Origin: Gigaspora rosea
Lineage: Eukaryota; Glomeromycota; Glomeromycetes; Diversisporales; Gigasporaceae
Direction: 5' to 3'
Length of the DNA: 64,000 nt
NCBI GenBank assembly: GCA_003550325.1
Contig: QKWP01000043.1
Location: 189,341-253,340 of the forward strand
Shown here: positions 53,916 to 64,000 of the stretch, piece by piece
Position numbering within the stretch: position 1 is the stretch's first letter
Layout of the letters: each line of letters opens with the position of its first letter
The notes under the pieces: generated by a model
Told to the model about the DNA's origin: nothing
Database searches by the model: none
Seen by the model: only the letters and a program-made list of their open reading frames with translations
Made by a program: the position numbers and the translations under genes

Positions 53916-56010
53916 AAACAAGCTATAAAAAATATAGAAAGTGAACAAAATAACCCAAAATTTATTAGAAAAAAGAAAATATCTACTGAAAAAAGAAAAC
54001 ACACAAAAAGTGATAAAAGTTGGCAATAGTCCAAAGAAGAAAGTAATAGAAAACTTAAAGAAGAATAAGAACAAATGCAAGCAATAAAAACATAAAACGA
54101 CAAGAAGAACTAAATAAACAAAATGAACAAAATAATAAACAAACAGAATATAATCAAGAAGGACTAGAAATAGGAATAGATGAAGGCTCACAATCACTAT
54201 TCATGAGACCAATATCAGCCTAACCAAGTACACCAATACCACCAAAAAATGATTACCATACCTCTTTCAAATACTATAGTAATAATGACAGCTATAGTCA
54301 TAACAATAACAACAGTAAACTATTTAATATAGAAATAAAAGAAATCAAAAATGAACCAATAAAAATAAAGAAAAGAACTAAAATAAGTATACACGAGAAA
54401 CTAGGACACATACCTAATGAAATTAGAAGACATATAATACCAACACTAGAAAAGGAACACCTCTAAAAACAGAAAAAGAATGTATATAAAAACCATATAC
54501 ATAGACACCAATAAAAATAATAAAAAAGAAGACTATTTAGTAACAACACTAATACAAATTGCCAAAAAAGGAATATATATACAACTAGGAATAGTTAATA
54601 ATCACCAGATATGGGCAATCAACTATACAAACAAAGCAAAAAAAATACCTGAAAAACAACATATTGGAAATATAAAACTATAAAAAAATATTCAATTTCC
54701 ATAAATATAAAATGGAAATCAACAGAAAAGAAATTTCTGAAAAAGAAAGACTAAAAATCTTAGTAAATAACACTCACGAAAAGTATAAACACGTGATGAA
54801 ACCAATATTTGAAAAGTATATTCAAATATTTAGAAGAAAGTAAAAAAAGGAACATCCTTTAATAAGGAAATGTTTGAAGAAATAATATTAAACTTAACAA
54901 TACCTGAAAAAGATATACCTTTTAAAGTAAAAGCTAATAAGATCAGACAATATTTTGAAGATCAAATAGAACAAGCAGATAAATTATACAAAGAACTTAG
55001 AGAAAGCGGACATATTAAACTATCCAAATCAACTTGAATGTCACTTTTGGTGATAGTACCAAAACCTGACGGCAGCTATAGAGCTACAGTAGATTACTCA
55101 AACCTCAACAAATATCTAAAGGATGATCCCAATGAAATACCTAATATTAATATCTTACTACAAAAGCTAGCAAGCCATAAAATTTTTTTCACCTGTGACT
55201 TTAAAAGTGCTTTTTACTAGTTTTCTCTTAGGAAACAGGACAAACACAAAACTGCTATATTTTTTCCTAGTAAAGAAAAATACGAGTTTAACAAATGTCC
55301 TATGGAATTAAAACTGTACCTGCACTATATGTATGAATTGTTTAGAAACTATCCATTTGTATATATATATATAGATAACTTAACAATTGCATCAGACTCT
55401 GTAAGGGACCATATTAAATATATTCAAACAGTATTTGAATGCATAAAAAAAGTGGCAATGACACTCAAAGCAGAAAAATGTGAATTTATTAAAGAAGAAA
55501 TAATGATCTTAAACTATAAAGTTTTATATGAAAAAATATCACCAAATCAAGTTAAAATAAAAGAAGTCAATAAGCTTAAACTGCCTACAGATGTACCTGG
55601 AGTTAGAAAATTTATGGGATGTATAAATTACTTTAGAAGATTTATCAAAAACTTTGCTATAATAGCTGCACCAATATATGACCTATTAAATAAAAATGAT
55701 AAATTTGTTTGGACTAATAAATGCCAAAAAGTATTTAAGAAACTAAAGATAAAGTATACAATGCAATGGCTTTAACCTATCCAAAGAAAGAATATCAATT
55801 TATCAATTGATCTTAGAAACAGACGCCTTAGATAACAGAATAGGCGCAGTATTAAAACAAATTAACACTAAATTAGCACATCATAAAACTAAAGAAACGC
55901 GTGAAAATAGAACAAAAAAGATAAAGATCTAACTAAATCTAAAGAAGAAGTAATTGAATTTGGATCACATTCCCTAACACAAAGCCAAAGACTACATCAG
56001 CAAATTTATA
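53916..56010 (+). pseudogene. Ty3/gypsy-type pol remnant
   Basis: Plus-strand RT is clear: SLLVIVPKPDGSYRATVDYS at 55038, then FTCDFKSAFY and a TAG at 55218. After a short gap at about 55300, from which the DQATFQ/LMN-like section is deleted, comes YIYIDNLTIAS (YIDD-type catalytic box, second Asp is Asn) at about 55355. The thumb/connection follows, with VPGVRKFMGCINYFRRFIKNFA to 55775. RNase H traces (LETDALDNRIGAVLKQ, then FGSHSLTQSQRLHQ) run with frame breaks to about 56010. Upstream, 53916-54990 has Lys/Asn/Gln-rich gag/protease-like fragments with many stops. No LTRs were identified directly next to it. Confidence 0.85.
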
Positions 56011-56029
56011 ATAGTGTAATCTTACGTAA

Positions 56030-56170
56030 GATCTTACGGACTGTAATATAAGCAAAATATTACGTAATATATTTCGAAATATTTCGAAATATCAAATTTT
56101 CGAAATATTACGAAAGTAATTTCGAAATATTTCGAAATATGTTACGAAATATTTCGATCCTCTTTCAAAA
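56030..56170. repeat. ATTTCGAAAT palindrome cluster
   Basis: Many copies of TTTCGAAATAT and CGAAATATTTCG in about 140 bp, with CTTACGTAAGATCTTACGG just upstream. The same kind of TTCGAA-rich words recur across 59850-63200. It may be a subterminal region of a transposon. Confidence 0.6.
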
Positions 56171-57031
56171 TATTTTAGGACTAGGAAACCAAGCAGGATC
56201 AGTAGATCTGTAACCTGGATCGCGTATTAGACAGACTTTTCAAAATAGTTCGAAATAGTTCAATGATGTTCAAATTCTGCACTACAAGATCAGATTAGAT
56301 CTTTTGTTTAATCTTCTATTTTGTTTTTTTTCACTTTTTTGTTTTTATTTCGTTTTTTATTTTCGTTTCATTTTTTGTTTTCGGTTCATTTTTTTNATAT
56401 TTCAAAAGATTTTGCAATATATTTTGAAATATTTTAGGTTTAAAAATATTTCAAAAATGTTTTGAAAGTAAATTTGAAATATTTTTCAAAATAATTTTAG
56501 TTTGAAATATTTCAAATACAGTATTTAGAACTTGCTAAATTAACCTGGATTATACCAAGGATGCATAGATAAATACATGCAGACATATTATAAAGATCAT
56601 ATAATTTATTGCAAGTTCTTGCAAGGTTTCGCTTTATTTATTTTTTCATTTCGTGTTTTTTGGTTTTGTTTTTTTTGTCTTATTTTTAAAATTTTTTTTA
56701 TTAATTTATTTTATTTCAGCGCTTTGCAAGAACAGACACTTTACTTTCTGGCACTTTGCAAGAAAACCAACTCAGACTTTTTTGGCACTTTGTGACTTTT
56801 TTGGCATTTTGCAAGAACCTTTCGCAATTTCTGAATTTGCAAGAACGTGAACTCTTACTTCAGAAAAATGAAGATATAGGATTATTTATGTTTTTCATTT
56901 TTTTTATTTATTTTTTTTAATTTTTAATTTATTTTATTTATTCCTGACTTCTTCGACACTTTGCGACTTTCATGGCACTTTCTCTGGCCTTTGCAAAAAT
57001 ATTTAGAAAAGAGAGAGAAACGTCATTATAG
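56171..57031. other. Low-complexity T-rich DNA with an ambiguous base
   Basis: T-rich, gene-free stretch with repeated CTTTGCAAGAA/CACTTTG words. Position 56396 is N, a sign of an assembly gap or uncertainty. The hydrophobic frames at 56577-56850 are products of poly-T composition. Confidence 0.5.
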
Positions 57032-57184
57032 CCAAAAGTAAAGAGTGCCTCCAAAGCTTTGCTAGAATATAGTATATATTCGGATCAAAAAGAGATTAAA
57101 GAGGTAGTTGAAGACTATCTGTGTGCAAATAATAATGAATTTTTTCGAAGTTTTTCAAAAAGGAAGTGGTCAAAGCGAAGATGA
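57032..57184 (+). CDS. Orphan coding-like segment, 50 codons
   Basis: Open plus-strand frame between a TAG at 57029-57031 and a TGA at 57182-57184, with protein-like composition: KALLEYSIYSDQKEIKEVVE followed by a basic tail SKRKWSKRR. It has no ATG, so it would be an internal or last exon, or a fragment. No family is recognised. The basic tail could be a nuclear localisation signal. It may be linked to the unrecognised gene at 59200-60783 or to a dead transposon. Confidence 0.3.
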   Translation, partial: PKVKSASKALLEYSIYSDQKEIKEVVEDYLCANNNEFFRSFSKRKWSKRR

Positions 57185-57917
57185 TAGAAACAAAAAAGCG
57201 AAGATAATAGCTAACTATAGGGTGAAGAAAATAAGTATATAGGGCTAGTTTTTTGTATATAGTAATAGAATTAGATGCGACAAAGTGCAAAAGTATTTAA
57301 AATAATATGTAATAATGTAATAATGTAAAAATAATACTGTAAAGAATATATAATAATTAAAATATAATATATAATAAAATATGTAATATTGTTTAAAAAT
57401 TTTTAAATATAATTAAAATATAATAATAAATAAAAAATATAAAATTTTATAATAAATTGCGAAACCGTGCGAAATATGCGAAAACTTGTAAAAAAGCATG
57501 ATTATGTACTAGATTTCTCCAACGTTTTGCAAGAACACCAACACTTTTGAGAAATATATTTTTTTTTATTTTTTTCACTTTGAAGTATTTAGAAAAAGAG
57601 AGTGAAGCGAAGATTATAGCTCAAAACAAAAGTAGTAATCAAAGCGAAGACAATAGAAAACAAAGAAGCGGAATGAAATGTATTATAAAAAATGATAGGG
57701 TTTAAATACAATTCGATTAAATTCGAAGCTTGTAATTCTAATTTATTCGAAGTCATTCATTATTTAATAAAATATTTAATTTTGATGTTTAATATTTCTA
57801 TAATATTCGCAACAATTCAAAATAATTCTCAATTAGTTAAATTTTCAAAGTTCATTACCATCTATATCTATATAATTTTAGTTATAATTATTTTATTTAT
57901 TTCACAAAAGTGCAAAT

Positions 57918-58226
57918 ATTTTAAAGCTTATAATTTATTGGGCCAACGATTGACTTGCTAAGAAGGTAAAAATTTTGCTTTTTTTTGCTTCTAATAAACC
58001 CCTTACATATCAATTACTTTAGTACTTATAAATATATTGAAAAAACCCCGATTATATAAAAATCTAGAATAATGCATGTTCGTGAAATTTTATATAAATG
58101 AACATTGTTTGAAAGTATTTTGCTTATTCTAAATATAGTAATAAAAGGTTAAAAGAATAATAGTTTGATAAGGGCTAATACATTTAAGAAATTGCTGTAT
58201 TGCGCATTGTTTTAATTTACTTCGAA
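57918..58226. repeat. Direct tandem duplication, unit 1
   Basis: This unit (landmarks AAAGCTTATAATTTATTGGG, CATATCAATTACTTTAGTAC, ATTGCGCATTGTTTTAA) is repeated head to tail by 58227-58600 with numerous small indels. Unit 1 lacks about 50 bp present in unit 2. Confidence 0.8.
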
Positions 58227-58600
58227 GTGGTCAGGAAATATTAAAGCTTATAATTTATTGGGTCAACGATTGAATAGCTAAAAAGGTAAAAATTTTTACT
58301 TAAATCCTTTACATATCAATTACTTTAGTACTTATAAATATATTGGAAACCCCGATTAAATAAAAATCTAAGAATGCTTAATGAATAATGCACAATACGC
58401 ATGTTCGTGAAATATTCTATAAATGGGCATTGTTTGATTTCAAGCGGATTAATTTATTTAAAAGTATTTCGCTTATCCTAAATATAGTAATAAAAGGTTA
58501 TAGTTTGATAGGGGCTAATACATTTAAGGAAGTCGCTATATTGCGCATTGTTTTAACATCAAATTTACTTCGAAGTAATCAGGAGTTATTAAAAACATTA
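58227..58600. repeat. Direct tandem duplication, unit 2
   Basis: Second copy of the preceding unit. The frame at 58388-58642 is open here only because of indels relative to unit 1, so I do not treat it as a gene, although a decayed short gene cannot be excluded. Confidence 0.8.
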
Positions 58601-59199
58601 AACGAAAATAGCAACATTTTTCTAATGTATTTAATATATTAAATAACTTTAAATTATATAAAAATGAGTTGAATTTTATTTATACAAAAATAATACCATA
58701 TGGTATTATTTTTGTATTATCTATAACAATACTGGTTTAACGTAAATTATAAATCATAATACTGAAAGTTACATAAGTAATATATAAAAAATTGATTACT
58801 TTAGATAAAGTAAATATATTTGAATGCATTTGTAGTTAATAAGAAATAATTAAAGAACTTGATATATGCGAAATAATTTGATTATATTAGAACTATCTTG
58901 AAAATATTTAAAAAAATTCAATTTCCCTATCTTCCTCTTCGTAATTTTCCTATAAACTTCATTTGACACATTAAATTTTCTCTTTTATACTCATTCCTTA
59001 TCTCATTTATTACATTTTTCTGATCAATCTTTAATATAACTAAAACCTTTCACAATTTTTTTTATTTAATTTTTTATTATATACATATTATATACTTCCT
59101 TTTATTCCTCTCTCTCTTTTACCCTCTCTCTCTTTTTCTTTCTTTTTTTTTCTCTCTCTCTCTCAAATGTCTGCCTGAAAATTAGGAAAAGGTGAAAAA
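58601..59199. other. AT-rich spacer with pyrimidine tract
   Basis: No gene is supported. A CT-rich run at about 59095-59165 (repeated TCTC and TTTC) lies just before the start of the next gene, a position typical of fungal promoter pyrimidine tracts. Confidence 0.45.
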
Positions 59200-60783
59200 A
59201 TGTCTGCTAAAAGGTGTGAAGATTTCGTAAAAATGACAGCTAAAAGGTGTGAAGATTTCTTAAGCATGACAGCTGATAGTCGCGTACTTTCGCAAGATAC
59301 TAAGGTGGCTGCTGCGCAGCCTACTGAAACTATTGGCTCAGGATCTCCAAGACCTTCCAATGGTTAAAATTCAATAATATAATTTTTTTTATTTCGTTAA
59401 TTTCTATTTATAATATTTTTAAATTAATCTAATATTTAAAATAATTTAAGATCAAATTACTTTGGCCGAAATTAAGGATATGCTTATTGGGCTATCCGAA
59501 AAAGTTGATAGATTGAAGCAAAAGATTTTGAAAATGGATAGTCGTATGTTAGAAGGTCTTAACCTTTCGAATGAAACAAAATTCATTAAAGTAATTATTA
59601 TTTTTATCAGTTATATAAAATGTTTATAATTAATTTAATCTAAGTTAATAATATTTTATTTTATAATAGCAAACTTGTGTAGCAATAGCTAGACGGCTAA
59701 TTGCAAACAATATTTACCCTACAGAGGAACAATTTAAGACTGAAACTGAGAAATACCTCTTAGAAAATGAAGCAGAATTCTACGAAGAAATGGATGATAG
59801 TAATTGGAATACATATTATGAAGATAAACTTGCAAAATCTGTAAATTTTTCATAAATTTGATTACATTCGCATTGTGTTAAATTATAGCATTTTCGTTTT
59901 TTTAAATATGTTTCTTAAAATATCAATGTATTTCGAACTAATTTGAACTGTTTTAAATTCATTCGCATAAATTTATTTTTTAGCTCCAATCTTAGCATCG
60001 ATCTTGCCGAAGTTGAGTTTCCTCGAAAATAAAGAAATTAGTTTTTGCCGTTTTTGGGGAGACCCTCTTAGACCCAATAAACACAAACGCCACGCCGCAA
60101 ACTATTATGGACTGGAAGCAATCCACTAAAACCAAATTATGCTATAAAAAGCTTTTTAAGCCCATAGATAAAAATAATGCCAACAAGACCTATTTTACGT
60201 GCATACTTGCGAGGGCATGGCCAGCTTCCACACTCACCAATATGCAATTGGTATACACAATAGCAGTATGCCAAATATTGATAAATGATTATTATGAAAA
60301 GCTCACTATGAGCAATGAAATAATTAAAAATAGATTAAATAAAAACATAGTAAGTAATATATAATTAATTATATTTAAATTATTTAAATATACATAAAAT
60401 AATTCTAATATTTGTAAATTTAATTAAATAAGGATAAGTTAATAGCTGGTACTGCTTGTCGCCCCCCTGCTACTGATGATGAGGATTCTTTAACGGAAGA
60501 TGAACAAGTTAAAGCATTATCTAGTAAGTAGAGTCAAAAACGTAAGAGGGCTCCCACCACATCCTGCACTACTAAAAAGGGCAAACGAGTTGTACTAAGT
60601 CCTGTTTCCATCTCTGATTCTCCCCACCATTCACATACATCCGAATCATATCAAGAATATTCGCAACAACTCGCACAAAGCCAAGATAATCCGCACCCCA
60701 CAAGCCAGGATAATCCGCCTGTACCTTCCTCATCCCTCCCGCCAACACAACTTCAATCTGAAAATGCTGGTCATCACAAATAA
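59200..60783 (+). CDS. Unrecognised multi-exon gene next to transposase
   Basis: Exon-like pieces join with consistent phase: 59200-59362 (MSAKRCEDFVKMTAKRCEDF, a doubled motif), 59451-59590 (Leu/Lys-rich, coiled-coil-like), 59670-59840 (acidic), a piece ending at 60349 after a GTAAGT donor (contains TYFTCILARAWPAS), and 60433-60783. The start of the fourth piece is uncertain: the obvious acceptor near 59986 leads to a stop in phase 0. In the last piece, TAG at 60529-60531 precedes a basic stretch (SQKRKRAP, KKGKR) and a Ser/Pro/Gln-rich tail. Basic motifs suggest a nuclear protein. It may be an accessory protein of the neighbouring Plavaka-like element or a host gene. Possibly already a pseudogene. 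Confidence 0.45.
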
Positions 60784-61455
60784 AATAATAATTTTTTACT
60801 TTTTTTATTTCTTTATGCATTTATTTTTTTTTTATATACGTTTTTATATTTTTTTTATTTGCTACTATATATATTGTTTTTTTTATTTCTATTACATTTT
60901 TATATTTTTTTTATTTTATTTTATATATATCTTATTTTTTATTTTATACGTTTTTATATATTTTTTATTTTTTATTCTTTTTTATATTTAATTTTATATT
61001 TTTAATATTATTATTTTAATATATTTTTTTTTTGTTTGTCTTAATATAATTAAATACTTTAATTTTGTCAACGTTTAATCAATTTGAATTAGTTCGAATT
61101 AGTTTAGTACTATAAATATCACAGTGATTTTATTCTATGAAAATATTTACTTTATTAAGTTTTATGTCATATTTTCGAATTATTCTAAAATAATTTGAAA
61201 TGTTTTTAAACTTTAGTAATACTTTAATTTAATTATAATTGTAAAATATGCGTTCTGAATTATTGTAAGTTTATTCGAAAACGTGCGAAAGATTTTGCAT
61301 AAAGTTTATTTTTAGCCTTAAATTTTTATACTTAATATGTCTTTTAAATAATTTAATATACTGAATTTTATATGTATTTAATTAATGTGAAACATTTAGA
61401 ACTATTTTAAATTTTTCTAAACTGATTTAATTTTATTAGAAGATATACTTATTTA
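60784..61455. other. T-rich low-complexity spacer
   Basis: Position 60790-61030 is almost pure T/A with TTTTTATATTTTTTTT runs; the open frame there is a Phe/Tyr/Ile homopolymer artefact. The rest is AT-rich with TTCGAA-type words. It is the convergent intergenic region between the plus-strand unknown gene and the minus-strand transposase. Confidence 0.6.
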
Positions 61456-64000
61456 CTAAATATCATTAATTTTATCAAAGTGTGGAATTATATGAACATT
61501 ATTTTTAATTGCTTCAACATTAACTATATTATATAATTCCGTTAGTTTAAGTCTAGGACATCCATAATGATATTGATTCCTTGCAGACTTAAAATCATAC
61601 CACTGAATTAATGTGAGATTATCCACATTTCCTTCAGTAGTTTCAACTTTGATTAATAAGTATATCTAAAAAAATTAAATATTAAAAATTTAATATTTTA
61701 AAAATCTAAAAAAAAATACAACAAATACTGTACCTGTCCATAACAAATTCCTTTATCTGTCAAATATTCAAATAGTTCTTCAGAATCCATAGCAACTGCT
61801 ACATTGCTATACCAGGCTTTTCCATAAAAATTATCTGTTGCTCGAATTATAGAACCATTTTCTAAAGTTACTGAGCTATATATATTAATTATATAATTAT
61901 TTTGGTTTGTTGAACTAAAATATATAGTTAAATATTCTAATAAATGTTCAAGCCCAGAATATATTTTAGAATTTGGCCTATAATTTTTTAATCTGTGATC
62001 AATAAATTCCTGAGCATTATTTAAACCAAATGTCCAAATTAAATTAGTAAATTTAAAAGGATTTATAGTTTTGGAATTTTTTAGTTTGCTTGATAACAAA
62101 TTTGATGCAATAGCCTGTCTTTGAACCTATTTAATATAAATAAATTTAGTTAACTTTTAAAAAAATATTATAAACATTATTAATAATTAAACAATTATTA
62201 CCACTTTCATTATTTGATCCTCTATATTTTGTTTATTACTTAAATAATATGGTGTTTTAACAAAATCTTTATGAAGACTTTCATAAGTTTCAGTAGAAAA
62301 TCCATTCAAACAACCATATTTTTTAATTAAATCAGTAGTATGATAGACCCATGAATGCAATTTTGGAAACTTTAATTTAGAAGCAGAATTTGTTTTAAAA
62401 AGTTTAGTAAATTGTTGAGCCCAATTTATTATTAGATTCTAAATAAAATAAAACTATATTAATATTCGATAATAAAATTATTTAATTTAAATTTTTCAAA
62501 TAATTCTAAAATATTCGCAAAGTTGCGAAATTATTTACATACCTCAAAATCGTTTAAGTCGCTATCAGTGAATTCTTCATATCGACTTAAAAGATACATA
62601 TTATTCCAATCTTCATAAAGCTTCAATAACTTATTTTGAACAGATTCGTCAATATCCAGGTTGTCCAGAACAAATATCATAACCTTCATAAGGTTACGAT
62701 ACTCATTTGCAGTAATTCTAGCAAGTGATTGAATCCCATTTTTAAAAATTTTAAGTTCTGGAAATTTTGGAATATTAGCTATCTATTATCAATAGTATCC
62801 AGAATTGAAGCTCCATATCTTTCTTTTAATAGACTGCATGTAAATTAATTTGATGTTTAAATAATCCCAAATCTAAATGATGCATTCTATCAATAACTAT
62901 TGCTTCATAAATATTCATATCACTAAAATTAATAAAAGTATAAATGTTAATAATGATTATATATTGTGTAGTTATAATATTTAAAAGTTCGAAATAGTTT
63001 AATATTATTCACATGGTTGCGAAATGAATAGCATTAATTAATCATCGTTAAAGTAAAATTTGCATTTGAATTCTAAATATATTTAAAATATTTTGACCCA
63101 TTTAAAATAATTCGCAATAATTCGAAATTATTTAATTCTAAAATAAGTATCTAAAGTAAAGTTTGTTTTGTACTCTTTAAATATTTTTAGTATTCCGAAT
63201 ATTTTTAAATTATTTCGAAATTATTAGAATAAAATAAAATAAATAAAACAATAAACTTACTTAAAGTTCCAAAAGTCATTTGGTATGGATTCTATATATA
63301 CTGAATTTTCTTTACTTTTATTAAGACAGTTTCGTATATTTTTATGATTTCTAAGCACCAAATCATGTTTAGAATGGGTCGTATTTGCCAAATCATCTCT
63401 ATCTACTAAACAAAAATGACAAGGGTAATTTGAATTTTTTGATTTATAAGTTAGACAAAAGGTAGCAGCTTCTGGCCAATCTGCAATTATAGTTGAAACT
63501 TTCAGATATAACCAGACAACTTTGTTATCAATTAACAAATTTATACCCAAGTTCGAATAGTTTCGAATTGGTTCTAATAAAATTTCTAAACATTTATAAA
63601 ATGTTTGTCTGACTATTGGTTTATTTTTAGCAGATGTTTTAATTATTGGCAAATAACCCAATAACTGCTTTGCATCCTGCTTATTTCTTCGCCATAGAGG
63701 TATATTTCCTAGTAACATATATATTGGCTGAAGCTGACTTTTACCCAATGTGTCACAATTTGTTGCGTCTGAATATAAAATAATTGATAAAAGTTTTGAT
63801 CCTATAGGCAAAGAATTTTGAGCAGTTTTCCACCACATTAAATTATTTTACTCTTTATAAATAATCTCATTACCATACTTTAAAAAAAATAAAAATAGAT
63901 TAATAAAAACAAAATAAATATTGTATTTACAAATAATATTAAAAGTATATATACCTCTGTAGTTTTATATAATTCTTTATATTCAAATTCTAAATTTTGT
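61456..64000 (-). pseudogene. Plavaka-type (CACTA-like) DDE transposase, 3' part
   Basis: Minus-strand exons with consistent phases: 64000-63955 (runs off the window), 63877-63261, 62922-62543, 62438-62202, 62126-61734 and 61665-61456. Introns are 71-338 bp with GT-AG borders. Recognisable family motifs are SIILYSDATNCDTLGKSQ (first acidic residue of the DDE core), LLGYLPII, a Cys-rich YPCHFCLVDRDD segment and RMHHLDLGLFKHQI. Lesions: an in-frame TAA at 63850-63848, two frame changes near 62840 and 62770 within exon 3. Such transposases cut and paste CACTA-like DNA elements. The N-terminal part and one TIR lie outside the window. Confidence 0.85.

Noticed and set aside
53901-54197. Minus-strand hydrophobic frames suggesting a membrane protein
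   Set aside because: Antisense shadow of the Lys/Asn-rich gypsy gag-like remnant; Lys AAA/AAG codons read in reverse give Phe/Leu.
57300-57480. AT-rich TAATAATGTAATAA stretch as a replication origin
   Set aside because: Pure composition with no defined consensus or neighbouring evidence; similar AT content is common across the window.
60764-60991. 75-codon plus-strand frame rich in Phe, Tyr and Ile
   Set aside because: It is a translation of poly-T/TA low-complexity DNA; no motif, homologue or splice context.

Overview
The window is a very AT-rich, repeat-dominated fungal nuclear segment. It has short introns (72-74 bp, GTAAGT-type donors), a tandem family of BTB-BACK-TLDc genes, a Sel1-repeat/protein-kinase gene, and many nested transposable elements, including a Plavaka-type transposase, an Ngaro-like tyrosine-recombinase retroelement and a Ty3/gypsy remnant. 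This combination is what I would expect from an arbuscular mycorrhizal fungus (Glomeromycotina, Rhizophagus-like). The organism assignment is inference from family content, not a database match.

Positions 1-36000 are a tandem array of one gene family, all on the minus strand. The family protein has about 480 residues: a BTB/POZ domain in exon 1, then BACK and TLDc in exon 2. I count ten copies here and an eleventh near 51.4-53.9 kb. Only two look intact (18029-19555 and 24291-25807). One copy (4838-6374) carries a single nonsense codon. The other eight are decayed by start loss, frameshifts, stops, deletions and insertions. Flanking blocks of 0.5-1.4 kb are duplicated with the genes, so most gene-free DNA here is duplicated flank. 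Clean target-site duplications (TSDs) and empty sites in paralogous blocks date several small transposons against the duplications.

Positions 36.4-38.6 kb hold a plus-strand gene of seven Sel1-like repeats followed by a protein kinase, broken by one frameshift and one TGA. Positions 39.3-42.1 kb hold a hAT-like MITE and a 1.24-kb element with inverted 20-bp tandem arrays. Positions 42138-51238 form one 9.1-kb insertion bounded by terminal inverted repeats and a 7-bp TSD. Nested inside it are a degraded Ngaro/PAT-like retroelement with the diagnostic split repeats (B2-A2-B1-coding-A1 on the plus strand), two MITEs and a 1-kb fold-back element.

Positions 51.2-53.9 kb are the eleventh BTB-TLDc copy, split by a probable solo LTR that itself contains a second fold-back element. 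Positions 54.2-56.0 kb are a gypsy pol remnant. Positions 56-59 kb are AT-rich with orphan coding-like and tandemly duplicated segments. Positions 59.2-60.8 kb carry an unrecognised multi-exon gene, and 61.5-64.0 kb the 3' part of a decayed Plavaka-type transposase gene that continues past the window edge.

The host genes that may still work are the two BTB-BACK-TLDc genes, and possibly the Sel1-kinase if its lesions are sequence errors. BTB-BACK proteins commonly act as adaptors for cullin-3 ubiquitin ligases, and Sel1-kinase proteins as signalling scaffolds. Both are expanded families in these fungi. Nothing in the sequence ties the two types into one pathway.
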